From Chlamydoabsidia padenii (lineage: Eukaryota > Mucoromycota > Mucoromycetes > Mucorales > Cunninghamellaceae): a DNA stretch of 64,000 nucleotides. Location of the stretch: assembly GCA_025330725.1 (NCBI GenBank), contig JAIWND010000005.1, positions 930,001-994,000 of the forward strand, given 5' to 3'. The translations under genes were made by a program, and so were the position numbers. The notes beneath the pieces are model-generated. The model was not told where the DNA came from. It made no database searches and saw nothing but the letters and a program-made list of their open reading frames with translations. Shown here piece by piece: positions 48,202 to 59,834 of this stretch (within the stretch, counting starts at the first letter, position 1; each line of letters opens with the position of its first letter).

Positions 48202-49642
48202 CTATTCTGTTGCACTTTGCATGACCTTGACATAATTGATGCTTGACCTTTTCAAGATATCCAAAACAGGGCCCAGCAACCTGTTGAATCCTTTTTTTCC
48301 CAAAGTAGCACAACGAAGTCGACCTTCTGCAATGACAGTCGCTGCCCGAGGACTATCATTCAAAAGAGCCAATTCTATAAGATATATATATATATAAAAG
48401 TGATTAGTGATTACCTTTCTTCCCTCACCCCCTTTTTTTTTGTTTTGTTTTCCCTTACCTCCAAAGTAGGCACCTTTAGTCAGACGATTGACTTCTCTTT
48501 GCACCCCATTAGCATCAGTCTTGTAAAACACCGCGACCCCAGATTCGATCAGATAAAAATTATTTCCCACCGCATTTTGTTCAATCACCGTCTGTCCATC
48601 TTCAAACCCCACGGATTCCAAAGCATCAGCAATCTTGTAACGTTCATAAGCATCCAAAGAGGCCAAGATGGGTACATCAGTCAAGAAGGATTCATACATA
48701 CGACGTTTCGCACTGGTGTGTTCCATCAAAATACCACGAAACATGACACGATCCAGAGCCCAAAGTACACAATGGGTGGTAGCTACAATGGTGGCCGCCC
48801 GCGGACTGTTGTACATCAATGCCAATTCACCAAAACTGCCTCCTGCCTGATAGTTAGTAACAAGTTCTTGATCAATGTAGCAATCCAAATGTCCTGATTC
48901 CACAATATAAAAAAAGTCCCCCACTGCACCTTGTTGGATCACCGTTTCGTTGGGTTCCACCTGTTTTTCCGTCATGGCATTGATCACGTCCTTGTATTGC
49001 ATTTCGTCGAGATGGCGGAATAGAAAGTTGGTCTGAATGGCCGATTGAATTCTGTCGTGCTGTTCGGCTGATTTGGGGATCACCGTCTTGATAAATCGAT
49101 GTTCTCGGCTTGAGGGTGTCATGGATTCTGCACTGACGGAAGTGCGGCGTTGCAATCGGTTGAAGCTGTTGTTGCTAGAGAAGTCCGGTAGTTCGTTTTG
49201 GAATAGATCTTGTTGTTCGTCGTAAAGGCAGTCATCTTCATCATCGTCTTCTTCCTCTTCTTCATCATCGTCATCTCCACTGCAAGGATCTTGAAGAGCA
49301 GGAATGGGTGGTGTGTGTTGGTGATGGTGTTGAATCGTTGATGGATGAGAAGGGTGAGGAGTAAAGCAAGGATCCACCGCCATAGGGTCTATCAATACAA
49401 AGTAAAAAGAAAAGAAAAAAAAAGTAAGTATCTTTTTCTTTTTATTCATCATTGATGACTTTGTTATTACATATAAAGGACGTACGTTGATATTGATCAA
49501 GATAACGACCCGCACGATCTTGAGACAATTTTGAGAAGAAGAAGTTGGCGCAGAATTGTAGAATGTCTGAAGGATTCGTTTGGCGCACAGTATCAGACAA
49601 TTCTTGTAGCAGTATTGTAAATTCTTCGTTGGTATAATCCAT
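48202..49642 (-). CDS. BCY1: cAMP-dependent protein kinase regulatory subunit
   Basis: Holds PKA inactive until cAMP binds. Three exons (49486-49642, 48459-49388, 48202-48374) give 419 residues. The N-terminal RIIa-type docking segment is MDYTNEEFTILLQELSDTVR...PSDILQFCANFF. An acidic linker precedes the inhibitor site RLQRRTSVSAE, which has Ser at the phospho-acceptor position (type II, substrate-like). Two cyclic-nucleotide domains follow, each with an intact phosphate-binding cassette: FGELALMYNSPRAATIVA and FGELALLNDSPRAATVIA. The key Glu and Arg are present in both. The upstream poly-A tract is non-coding; the ATG at 49642 starts the docking domain exactly. Confidence 0.96.
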
Positions 49643-49695
49643 GGTATATGAGAATTAAAAGAAGAAGAACAAAAAGAAAAGGAGAAAGAAGTGGG

Positions 49696-49726
<31 letters not shown>

Positions 49727-49775
49727 AGAGAAAAAAAAAAAAAAGAGGGTTCATAAATCTTCAGGATCGAGCTTT

Positions 49776-49784
49776 CAAAACCCG
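49776..49784 (+). promoter_or_regulatory. Recurring word, variant CAAAACCCG
   Basis: 134 bp upstream of the PKA-R start. Confidence 0.45.
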
Positions 49785-50006
49785 CCCACACACCCAAAAA
49801 AGATGCAGGACAAGATACCACGTTTTCTTCCCTTTTTCTTTTTGTTTGATGTTAAAAGGAGTCCCTTTTCTTTATAAAGATAAAATCATCGTGCAAATCA
49901 CCCTTTTCATGACTCCTTCAAACCAGAATGTTTTCTCCTATTCTTAGGTAGTTGATGTTTTCATCTCCTTTTCCAGTTTACATACAACACACATAAAACC
50001 CCATTT

Positions 50007-50015
50007 CAAATCCCG
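50007..50015 (+). promoter_or_regulatory. Recurring promoter word, CAAATCCCG
   Basis: 365 bp upstream of PKA-R, second of a pair 231 bp apart. Confidence 0.45.
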
Positions 50016-50113
50016 ATTGCTCTTTTTTTATGCAGACAGCCCATCCCTTTTTATTATTAAAAAATATCTATATTACATACTACAACATTACTAAAATTAA
50101 TAAAAAAAACAGT

Positions 50114-52280
50114 CTATAATCTAGCCTTGATAGGTTCCAAGCGAAACTTGATTTCACGCAATCTTGCCGTTTTAGGATGCCATTGGTCAAAAAGAGTCCG
50201 AAGTCGATCGAGTTCGTCACCAAACACCTGCATCACGCGCGGATCATCAAAAACACCCCGCATGGCCCATGTCAGATAATAAGGGTTCAATCGTAACTTG
50301 GGTTTAAATAGTTCAGATTTAGCTTCCACCATGGTTGTTGTTGTCGATAGTTCTTGATGATTAGGTACAAGTCCGCCGAGAGGAGAGGTGTTAAACAAGT
50401 ACTGAGGCGCCAATTCGAATACACTGGTTTCTTCATATATCGTCGAGTGACCCCCTTCCCAAGAATACAAGTTCCCAGCCAGTACATCACTAAGATGCAA
50501 AAGAAGTCCATGATCAGTCAAGCCGGCATTACGAAGTCGTAGGGCGAATATAATTAGGTTGATGAGAAAGTCGTCAGGTGAGTAGATATGACCGTCAATA
50601 TAGAGTGCGCGGAGAATGTTGGGATGTTCGGTGGCGACCATAATGGCAGAATATAACGGCACAACTTGATCTTCCATAGATCCAATCAATACTGTCTTGA
50701 TACCTTGTTGTAAAATAGATGCCATGGATTGTTGGAAGGCTCGAGAAATATCACTTGAAGGATCCATAAATTCAAACAGTTCCCGAGCAGCATCAGCTTC
50801 AAAGTACTACATATATATATATCAAGTTAATGTTAGTGAGTCGATTCCATCCTATCCTATTATTTTACCTTGACAATTAGATTACCCTTGAGGGATGCAA
50901 ATGGGCCATGAGCAATCCCTGCCATGGCCAATAAACAAACATGTTGTCGATCCAGTCGCACGATCTTGTTTTGAATGAGTTTATCGAGAAGAAGAGCCGA
51001 AACAGGAGTACCTTGAGAATGAGTGGTCCAAAAAATCGCATCCGCCGATTGAAGGGTCTCCAGGGTCATGGGGTCGTTCACCAAAGTCGAATACAGCTTA
51101 TCAACTCGTTCTTGTACTTTTCCTTCCCATTCGAGTGGTATTTGTGTGATGCAGTCTTCGGGTAGAATCAAATCATGTTCTTGTTCAAAGAATTGTCGCA
51201 CCGCCTTGGTCATTTGTTCACAGAACTTAGAAGAAGTGCCTGTCGGTTCACCCACCACACTGCGTACTAGCTATGTATAAAAAAAAAATAAAAATAAAAT
51301 AAAAAGGAAAGTGTGAGTAACCAATAAGACAGAAGAGAGAGAGCGTGTATTACCTTTGTAGGGAACCAACCGTGAATACCAATGACAGCAAATTTCTTTC
51401 CAGCCACTGTGTCAGGTTGTGCCTTCATTTGTTGAATCATATCTGCTATCATCACATGTTTGCCAGAAGAAGAAAACATGGAATGGATGGCGTTGATGGC
51501 CCGATTAAATAGTGTCAGTGGTCGTGAGGATGGTGAGAATTGTGATTCGATGGAAGGGAGGACAACATTATCGCCCTGAGTCCATTTATTTTTAGCAGGT
51601 GGTGGTGGTGGTGGTGGTGGTGGTGGTGGTGGTGGTGGTGGCGGCGTGGTCGATTTCAATAATTCGTCCTGAGTTTGTACAGTGGGTTCAACAATGACAG
51701 AATCCGAAGGCGCCTTTTCCGTCGTTACTTTGTTGTTGTTCGAAAAAAAGTAAGAGTGCCAAGACGCAGGTCGTTTGGGAATAGGTGGTGGTGCAGTTGA
51801 AGATGAGGGTATACTGTTATTGGTGCTATCATTATCATTTCCCCGCTTGTCTTCTTCCGTTGGTGGTAAGGGTTCGTTTTTGGATATTGGTGCAGAATAA
51901 TAACCGAGCCATGACCATAGACCTTGTTAAAAGAGAAAGAAAGAAAGAGAAAAAAAAAGAAAGGAGTCAAGTTGGTTGAATAGATTTGTATCCACAAGTA
52001 TATAATGATTCCTACCTGATTCGTCATTACTGCTATTTTGTTCCTGGATATCCTGTGTTCGTTCAATAGGTGGTGTCGGTGGTGGTGCTTTTGTTACTTC
52101 ATTACTGTCTTTTGATTCCGTAGTTAAAGTCGGTGCTGTTTTCCAGAATCCTAACCATGATAAACCGGATTCGTTTGACGGAGCATTATTATTGTTGTTG
52201 TTGGTGCTGCTATCGATATGCGTCGGATGTGCTTCATCATTGTGGTTGTTTTTGTTTGTGGAAGAAGACGGGTCTGTCAT
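50114..52280 (-). CDS. Alpha/beta-hydrolase-fold protein, YML020W-like
   Basis: Four exons, about 660 residues. A long disordered Asn/Ser/Pro-rich N-terminus carries two similar short blocks (SGLSWLGFWKTAP and GLWSWLGYYSAPI) and a poly-Pro run made by a GGT repeat (51600-51640). The conserved part starts at KKFAVIGIHGWFPTKLVRSV and includes a nucleophile-elbow-like TTHSQGTPVSALLLDKLI and a long C-terminal region (GGLVPNH, YYLTWAMRGVFDDPRVMQVF). HGWFP and HSQG fit the hydrolase oxyanion and elbow motifs, and the overall order fits yeast YML020W, whose function I do not know. Whether it is enzymatically active cannot be judged here. Confidence 0.75.
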
Positions 52281-53213
52281 ATCTAGTTGTACAAGTGTAT
52301 CGAGGGGTAATGATTAAAAAGGAGTAAAAAAAAAAAGTACAACTAGTTCATTACTAAAGAGAAGATAAAAAGGAAGAGAAGAGTTAAGTAAATCACATGA
52401 AAAAGGGAATCCCCCCTTCCCCAAATAGGCGGGATTTGAATTGTTCCTCCGATCGGCATTTAAATACTATGCCTGGGTTCAAACGCATCACTCACGTTTT
52501 CATAAACTGACACACAAAGGGCATGATAGTCATCTTTTGACTTTTTTTTTTTTTTTTTTTGAAAAATTCTCTCCTCCTTTAGTTCATGGAAGAAGAAATA
52601 AATAAGGAGCCCATGTACATGTGCCTTCCCCAAAATCAGTTAAATTGTCAGATTGAGCACACAAACATCAAGGAGAAAGAGGGTGTCGGAGTAAAATCTG
52701 TCAGATCGATGGACCTGCATAAAGACAAGTTGTTTGACATGATTTGATCTGATCTTTTATTTTCGACCAGAAAGCAACAAACAAGTCTAGACACATTTGG
52801 GTATAATTGAAATGAAGGAATATTCTATTGTGTTCAAAGATAAACAACGGTGATTGTTTATTGTAAATAAATAAAAAGGAGGATAAAATAATCATCCAAA
52901 AGTAACTAAACTATATACAAAGGAAGGGATATGGGGCAAGAAAGTAATAAATAAAAGGGATAGTAAAGGGGGTAAAATGAAAGTACAGGGTGGGTGGAAC
53001 TATAAAAAGACAAGAGAATATAAAAGTAACATATAAAGTAGGCATACAATTGGAACTGTAGATATAAGAATACAATAAAGTAAAGGGGGGGGGAAAGGGG
53101 CATAATAAGTAAGGGGGAAAAAAGGATTGTGTGAGGTTAAAAAATAAAAAAAAATAAAAAAATAAAAAAAAAGGAGGGGGAAGAGGGGTGAGAAGATATG
53201 TTAGGATAACCAC
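52281..53213. other. Intergenic region, no gene seen
   Basis: Upstream of the YML020W-like gene: a recurring word at 52430 and T20 run (52541-52560). Then the C/T-poor 3' flank of CDC24 with many A and G runs (53080-53180). ORFs in the last part are low-complexity translations. Confidence 0.5.
52430..52438 (-). promoter_or_regulatory. Recurring promoter word, CAAATCCCG
   Basis: 150 bp upstream of the start at 52280; full match TTCAAATCCCGCC on the minus strand. Confidence 0.55.
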
Positions 53214-56200
53214 CTAAAGACAAACAAAGAGATGGATATTCGAGTGCCAATAGCTTTCAAATGCCATTTGGACATCATCGTTAGAGTTGATTGTGATAAA
53301 ATCGCCATCTTCATCACGGTACTTTAATCGAAGATGAGAGCCAGAAGGAATATCACCCACCACATTTAATTTCTGTTCCACTCGTTCCATCAAGTCGACA
53401 TAAGTTATCTGTTGAGGGATAATGAGAGAGTAGACACCATCGTTATACATCATTTTCACCTTGATTTGTTGATCCACGTGTTGTAATGGCACCAAGCTTT
53501 TCAAATCAAATGATTTTGGTGAGGTTGTCGCAATCGAATGCTGGCGTTGTTGTTGGACTGGATAATGATCAAAGTTGGTAGATCTAGAATCATGCCGTCT
53601 GCTTGATTGGATACTGGGACTACTTTGAGCACGAGATCGAGATTGAGGTGGAGAAGCAGAAGTTTGATGATGATGGTGATGATGGTGATGATGATGATTC
53701 TGTCGAAGGTGATGATGTTGTTCGGAAAGAGAAGGACCAGGACGACCAGTAAGAATGGAAGATTCAAAGACATCCGTTGTTGGTGTTCCAAAGCAATCGA
53801 CAGAGGGCGTTATAGGTTCACGAGGCGTTGACAAGACAGTAGTACCATTTTTGTGTTGTTGGTGCTTTTGCTGATGTTGGAGATAATGATGATGTAACTT
53901 TTGAGAAGACGGATGATCCCTAAAAGAGCGACCCGATGTTGAGTTGTTTGGTGACACCCGAGACGAGCTGGTTGGTGAAGATGGGTTTGATGGTGGAGGT
54001 GAAGATGGATAAAAGAAGTAGTCACCAGAAGTCGCATGAGATTGAGATGATGGTTCATATTGATGCACAGATGATCCATTGTTAGATCTTGGAAGAGGCT
54101 GAAGATTGAGTCCCGGAGTGTTTGATCGCCCTGAATTCGTCGTCGTTGTTGTCATCATTGCTACCGAGGTTGTCAAGGGTTTGAGTGCCGAGATATCCGT
54201 GCTGTTGTTCCTTCCAAACTTTGGACGTGTTGAGAAGGTGTTGAGAATTTGAGCCGAGAAGGAGTTGCTTCGCGACCGAGTGCTTGATCCAGATTCATCT
54301 ACATCGTCATCAACGGAATCCACTTCGTCTTCTTCATCATCAGGATCAATAAAGGACCAATGATCATTGTGATAAGGTTGATTCAAAGGTAGGGTTGAAG
54401 ATAGATAGCTGGTATTGGTATCAATGATGCTTGAAGATGAGATGGAAGATCCTACAGCCCTGAGTTCTTTTTGTTTGATGAGTGTCGATTCCCATAGCTT
54501 GTATTGTTCTTCGTTCCGGAATTTCAATGTAAACTGTTCCACGTCGTGTTCTTTCCATTCGATCATCAAAGCCCATTCACCTACGATTTTAATAAATAAA
54601 AAAATCAAGATACTAATTAGATTTACATTCATATTCATATATACGTATATATGTATATTACCATTAGAGGATACATTATGGAGCGAAGTGATCATGCTTG
54701 TTTCAATCTTGCCCTTTGGTTCGAGTGTACCCCGACGTCGCTTCTTCATGGTGATTGTATTAGCCTTGGTCAAACGATTCTTGCTATTGTCCTTGTTTTC
54801 CTTGCAAAGCAACAACCGGTTTTCAAAAAAGAAGATGTGCATTTCCCGTTCATTGTCATAGGCTGTCACCGTCATTTTGTCTTGAAGGAGGAGTTGGCCG
54901 CACTTGTCGATTGAGATGCCTTTCCAGTCATCTACCCGTCGCTTGAGTTCCACCACCATTTGCAGATTTTCATGCTTCCGTTGAGTTTCATTCACCTTGT
55001 CTGCCACACGTCGCATTGTGTCCAATCCATTTGCCATTTCAAGCACAATAGGCCAGTCCTTGTTGGTGCTTTTAATCAGTTCATTCAAAAGGAGTGGATA
55101 TTTGCAGATCCGCTGGATAGGCTTGATCAGGAGAGATGTCAATTGGTGGGTAGGATTCATAATGTTGAGTTTCTGTAATTTCGGCGCCTCTTGTACCACT
55201 AGATCTTGAGCTGAGTAAAAGTTGGAGCAGTAAGGTTCGTATACCGAAAAAGCCTCTTCCATTTGGCTAAAGAGGAGGCCAAAGTGTTGATCTTGAGGTT
55301 GATTTTCCGCCGTCTTTTCCATTTGGACCAAAAACCGCCGTTGAAAGTCCACCAAAGCATTGAGGTTGCCGAATAAATAGTGCACGGTGTCTTGACTGAG
55401 AATTCGTTGCTGCTGCAGTTCACGCATATAAGTCTGCATTTGTAATCCATTGGCATTTAAAACAAATCAATCGTTTAGTTCAAATCGTTCCAATATAAAA
55501 TACAAACAACAATCCGTGATTATTATTTTTCTTTACTAACCTGCAGTGTTTCCAAGTCTTGTACATATTTACGCTCCGTCGAGAGTAATTCCAAAACAAC
55601 CTGATCGCGTATATCTTTGGGAGGCACCACAGGACACGATTTTTGACTGGCAGATTGGGATGAGATAATACCTTTGTCTTCCAAGAGTTGTAAGATTTTA
55701 AGTACTGTATTTACAACCTATTACATTAATAATAATAATAATAAAAAAAACAATTGCATTAATACTGACATGCCGAGGTATCACAAAGATTTTAACACCC
55801 GTACACGCATCCAAACTTGTTCCTTCTTTTGTCCATGACGTGGTGTAAATACATCAACATTTATAACACTTTTTTTTTTTCTTGTTTGTTATTTACCTTT
55901 ACAAATCCATTAGTATCATCTACATACAGGTCAGAGACAGTGAAGACTTCTTCTTCCGGAAACAAGAGTTGTTGTCGACAGGCCACCAAAAAGTGATATA
56001 CGTTGGCTTTGCAATTGTTGACTTGATTCAGTTTTGGGTCAGGATCCATTTTCAAAGGTTGCTTGGTGTTGAGAGCATTGAATAAAGTGAATAAAGGTGT
56101 ACCACGGCGACAGAGATAACATAGCTTGGACAAGGGATCATTGTTGGAGACCGTCGCAGTAGAAGAGGGGTCAGAGTTGACAGCAGCAAGAGATGGTGAA

Positions 56201-56493
56201 GAAGTGCTTAAAGGCATAAGAGGAGGTGAGGAAGTATTGATAGGAGATAGAGATGGTGAGAGATTGTTTTCTTCTAGATCCAACCAGTAAGACATGCCGT
56301 CGACCAATGCCAACTTGTCAAGTACAAGACGACAAGTGTGGTACAAAGATGAGCCAGAAGGAGGAGGAGGAGGAGTTGTTGCCGGAATGGTTGGAATAGG
56401 AGTAGGTGAAGTAAATGGAGTATGAGGTGGAGAAGTGATGGTTGGTATAGCACCAAGCGAAGGTGTACGTCGCTTAAGCGCTGTTGTAGCCAT
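53214..56493 (-). CDS. CDC24: Cdc24, Cdc42 guanine nucleotide exchange factor
   Basis: Activates Cdc42 at sites of polarised growth. Four exons (55897-56493, 55541-55717, 54662-55433, 53214-54580) give 970 residues in frame. Order: Pro/Ser-rich start, a calponin-homology region (YHTCRLVLDKLALVDGMSYW...DPLSKLCYLCRRGTPLFTLF), the DH domain (RDQVVLELLSTERKYVQDLE...LLIKPIQRICKYPLLLNELI), a PH domain split by an intron (GQLLLQDKMTVTAYDNEREM...GEWALMIEWKEHDVEQFTLK), a long Ser/His-rich linker, and a C-terminal PB1 domain (VKMMYNDGVYSLIIPQQI...LRLKYRDEDGDFITINSNDD) that in yeast binds Bem1. All domains look intact. The His run (about 53665-53700) and Asp/Glu runs are in the linker. Confidence 0.95.
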
Positions 56494-57041
56494 TGCTTAA
56501 CAAAAGGAGATAAAGATGAAGAGAGGGAGGGAGAGGTTGTCAATAAATAAATAAATAAAAAAAAGGTATGTTAAAAGATATAAAAATAATAAAAATAAAA
56601 AAAAAGTCAAAGGAATAAAGTATAAAAAAGGAATATAAGGGAATGAAAGAAGAAAGAAAGTAAAATAGAAAAAAAAAAAAGGGGGAGAAGGGGAAAATGT
56701 ATGGATTTTCAAATCCCGCTTTCTTTTGCAATGCCAGTTGTGGTGACATTCAAGCCCCCTTACAACCCAGTCTGCATCCAGTAAGAGACGTGCTTTTAGT
56801 ACCACGACAAATACACTACCTTTTCCGTATCATAAACCAATTATATGTCATTCACCCCACTACACAAACCAAATAAAGCTAGATATTTAAAACAAAAGGG
56901 TATTTTTATTGTTATTATTACAAATGATGATTTTAACTACTTTTAACAAAAGGGAGAATAAGAATAACGGTAACAATATGGGTGATGGATTGTCATACAA
57001 ACATAAATAAACTACACTATTAGTAAGGATTCTAAAGAAGA

Positions 57042-57078
<37 letters not shown>

Positions 57079-57106
57079 GATCAAAGATCTAGACACACAC
57101 CTTTGA
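56494..57106. other. CDC24 upstream region
   Basis: Purine-rich leader, a recurring word at 56710, and an (AAT)n run at about 57043-57074 near the 3' end of the next gene. ORFs here are low-complexity. Confidence 0.5.
56710..56718 (+). promoter_or_regulatory. Recurring promoter word, CAAATCCCG
   Basis: 217 bp upstream of CDC24; wider match TTTTCAAATCCCGCTTTC. Confidence 0.55.
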
Positions 57107-57899
57107 TCATCCTAGTTTATGTTTGCACAGAGAATAAACAGAGACCACCGTAAAGCAGTAAGGTACGATTTTCTTCAAGACAAACCAGGCACCAGAGTAA
57201 ACTACATCGTCCCTGAGTAAAAAATATTCATCACCGATCATCCGTAGCTTGTAGGTATACCGGAGTGTGCGCATGAATTGAGCAGTGTAGAGAGACAAGG
57301 CGACCACTACCATCGTTGTTCCCCCATAGATCATTGCAGCCGGCGCACTTTCCGCGAGTTTTCGAGAATATCTTTGGTTGGATATCAGAGCACCAAGTCC
57401 ACCCCATCCACTGGCACTACCCACAAACCCAAACAAGTGTATATACTTCAAGTCATTGAGATGTCGTCGTTGTGCTCCTTGTAATGATTGGCACTCCCGT
57501 TCGAGATGAATGACGGGAACACCATAAGTTATCACACGTTGCAAGTCTTGAGGATTAGATATACCTGCAGCAAGGAGAGGTCGATTGGGATGGGTGGTCA
57601 TACATCGTTCAACGCAATTGTCGTTCCATCGTGTTTGAGCGAGTTCCAGGAGTCGTAGTACATCTATTCAATACAAAACGATAACGGGGGGGGTTAAAAA
57701 GTCAAAAAAAAAAAAAAAAAAGAAAAATATCATGACTACTTGAGAGGTTAAAATATTTACCTTTTGGTTCTAGTGGAGAGAGTTTGGAGGATAGGATAAA
57801 AGAAGAAGGTATATCGAGCATTATTGATGACCCATAGATGCTTTCATTCAATGGAAAGAAAGAAAAGAGATAGAAATATGTTTCACGTGAGGTCAACAT
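57107..57899 (-). CDS. Uncharacterised membrane protein, about 230 aa
   Basis: Not recognised. Two exons: MLTSRETYFYLFSFFPLNES to LSPLEPK, then DVLRLLELAQTRWNDNCVER onward to SLCKHKLG. The second exon has a helical soluble part and then hydrophobic segments: YIHLFGFVGSASGWGGLGAL, APAAMIYGGTTMVVVALSLY and FVLKKIVPYCFTVVSVYSL. Gly-rich helices suggest a small organelle membrane protein, but I cannot name a family. Start at 57899, with the recurring promoter word only 20 bp upstream, so the true start could be the internal Met at 57822 (MLDIPSS). Confidence 0.7.
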
Positions 57900-57918
57900 T
57901 TTAGATTGATGGTTATTT

Positions 57919-57927
57919 CAAATTCCG
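57919..57927 (+). promoter_or_regulatory. Recurring promoter word in a divergent promoter
   Basis: CAAATTCCG, 20 bp from the start at 57899 and 269 bp from the carrier start at 58196. Confidence 0.5.
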
Positions 57928-58195
57928 ACCTTGAGCCCCTTGAACCAATCAAATTTTTGTATGAACAAGTGGCGATTTAGCTCCTTGTTCTGTCATTCCT
58001 CTTTCCTCTTTCCTTCTTTCTCCCACTAACTACTTTAACAAAGAAAAGAAGAAAAAAAGATCAAGTAAGTACTTGTCCATTGAAACACGTTATATCTTAC
58101 TAATTACCTCGTTTTTATGCTTGAAACAAGCTCCTTCTATTGACTAGTGATATACTTGGCCATCCTTCTTTTAGAATTCTCTCACCAACACACAA

Positions 58196-59834
58196 ATGGC
58201 ATCGACCAAGGACGAAAACTGCAGACGTGTCCATCCATTGCCATATCAATCAATATTGGATGAACTATTATGGGGCAAGTCATTATATGAAAACAAAATG
58301 TGTCTCAACTTGTACTAACTTCATCTTTTTTTTTTTTTATGGTTATTGCCACCTATTTAGCTAACAAGACGGTAATCGCGGCTTCATCAGCTGCCGTTGT
58401 GGGGGTACTGGCAGGATATCCTGTAAGTAGTAGTAAACACAAGTATACTTGATGTATAAATATCTAACAAAAGCTCTCTCTTTCTCTCTTATATATATAT
58501 ATATATAACCAATATAGTTCGACTCTGTAAAAACACGATTACAAACACAACACTATGACTCCATGGGCGCCTGCATTAAACAAACCTACAAAGAAGAAGG
58601 ATTCAGGGGGTTTTTTAGAGGCAAGTTTAGGCTATTTGGGGAATGGAATTCTATTAACCACTAACACCTAAATTATATTTGAATGAATTAGGCATATTGC
58701 CACCTTTGATCACTGTCAGCATTATCAAATCCATCTCATTCTCGGTGTATGAAGAATCCAAAGCCTTTTGTAAAACCAGGTATCCATATATGAAGCAAGA
58801 CACATTGGGATCTACTATGGCGGTGTCAACATTGGGGGGATTTACTTCGGGTGCCTTTATCGCTGCACTCAGCTGTCCCTTTGAATTGGTCAAGATCCAA
58901 AAACAACTGGAATTTCTGCTGCAGGCCAGCAGTGTATCTACAGGGGCAACAGTGGTGCGGTCAATATCAGAAAACGACATGCGCTCTAATAGTGGACTTC
59001 GATCGACAGTTGGCCGTACGGTAGGTGCGGGCTTACCTATCTCTGCCATGGCTAATCCTTGTATACCACCTTTATCACCCACACCGACATCACAATCACC
59101 ATCTGATCCAATCTGTCACAACAATAAACGAATCATCCAGTCATCTTCTTCTTCGACAATAACACCATCTTCCTCTCTCAAATCAACAACTACTTCAACC
59201 ACATCGTCGCATCATCGATCATCACAATTACCGCCTTTCTCTTCCAAATCATCAAGTAATGGAAGATCATCAACGTCAAGTTGGGCATCTGCTAAAGAAA
59301 TCATAAAGAAGAAGGGAATCGGGGCTCTTTACAATGGGTTTGGATTGCATTTTTGTAAGTGATTCTGGAAAAATAGGGGTATATCAATACATATTAACGT
59401 CTCTATTTTTTTTTTTTTTTTTCGCTGACTTAGTACGTGATTCGGTTGGCACAGGTGTCTACTTTGGTGGGTATGAAACAACAAAATACTTGCTGACGAC
59501 CAAGGACAAGAAATCAGGACCACTTATACAATTCCTTGCTGGTGGGATTTGCGGGATTCTTTGCTGGTTAGTTGTCTTCCCGATTGATTTGGTCAAGACC
59601 CTGAAACAAAAAGAAGTCTTATCACCCACACCGCATTATCGAAATGCCCGTGAATGCATTGCCAACATCATTCGACAAAAAGGTTATCGGGGCTTCTATT
59701 CCGGGGTGTCTGTCACCTTGCTTAGGGCGTTCCCAATACATTCCCTCAACTTTTTGGTGTATGAACAGACATTGCTTCTGGTGGGCAGGCTAACTCATCA
59801 TGATAATGGGTGTCACGATCATGTATCATTATAA
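58196..59834 (+). CDS. Mitochondrial carrier (SLC25) with Ser/Thr-rich insertion
   Basis: Inner-membrane solute transporter; substrate not assignable. Five exons (58196-58274, 58361-58422, 58518-58620, 58692-59354, 59434-59834) give 435 residues in frame, longer than the usual 300. Three repeats carry the signature: YPFDSVKTRLQ, CPFELVKIQKQ and FPIDLVKTLKQ. The extra length is a Ser/Thr-rich insertion (about 58990-59280) in the matrix loop of the second repeat, placed before KEIIKKKGIGALYNGFGLHF. Two introns have GC donors: GGG|GCAAGT at 58275 and GAG|GCAAGT at 58621. No GT site nearby keeps the frame, and both joins restore conserved sequence (for example RGFFRGILPPL). The closest group may be the yeast Yfr045w type, but this is a guess. 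Confidence 0.9.

Larger units (their letters stand above)
49643..50113. other. PKA-R upstream region
   Basis: A 28-base A run (49697-49724) interrupted then continued, plus two recurring words (49776 and 50007). No gene seen. Confidence 0.5.

Noticed and set aside
53080..53213. Long hydrophobic minus-strand ORFs rich in Phe, Leu and Tyr
   Set aside because: They are translations of A- and G-rich 3' flank sequence downstream of CDC24; composition artefact.
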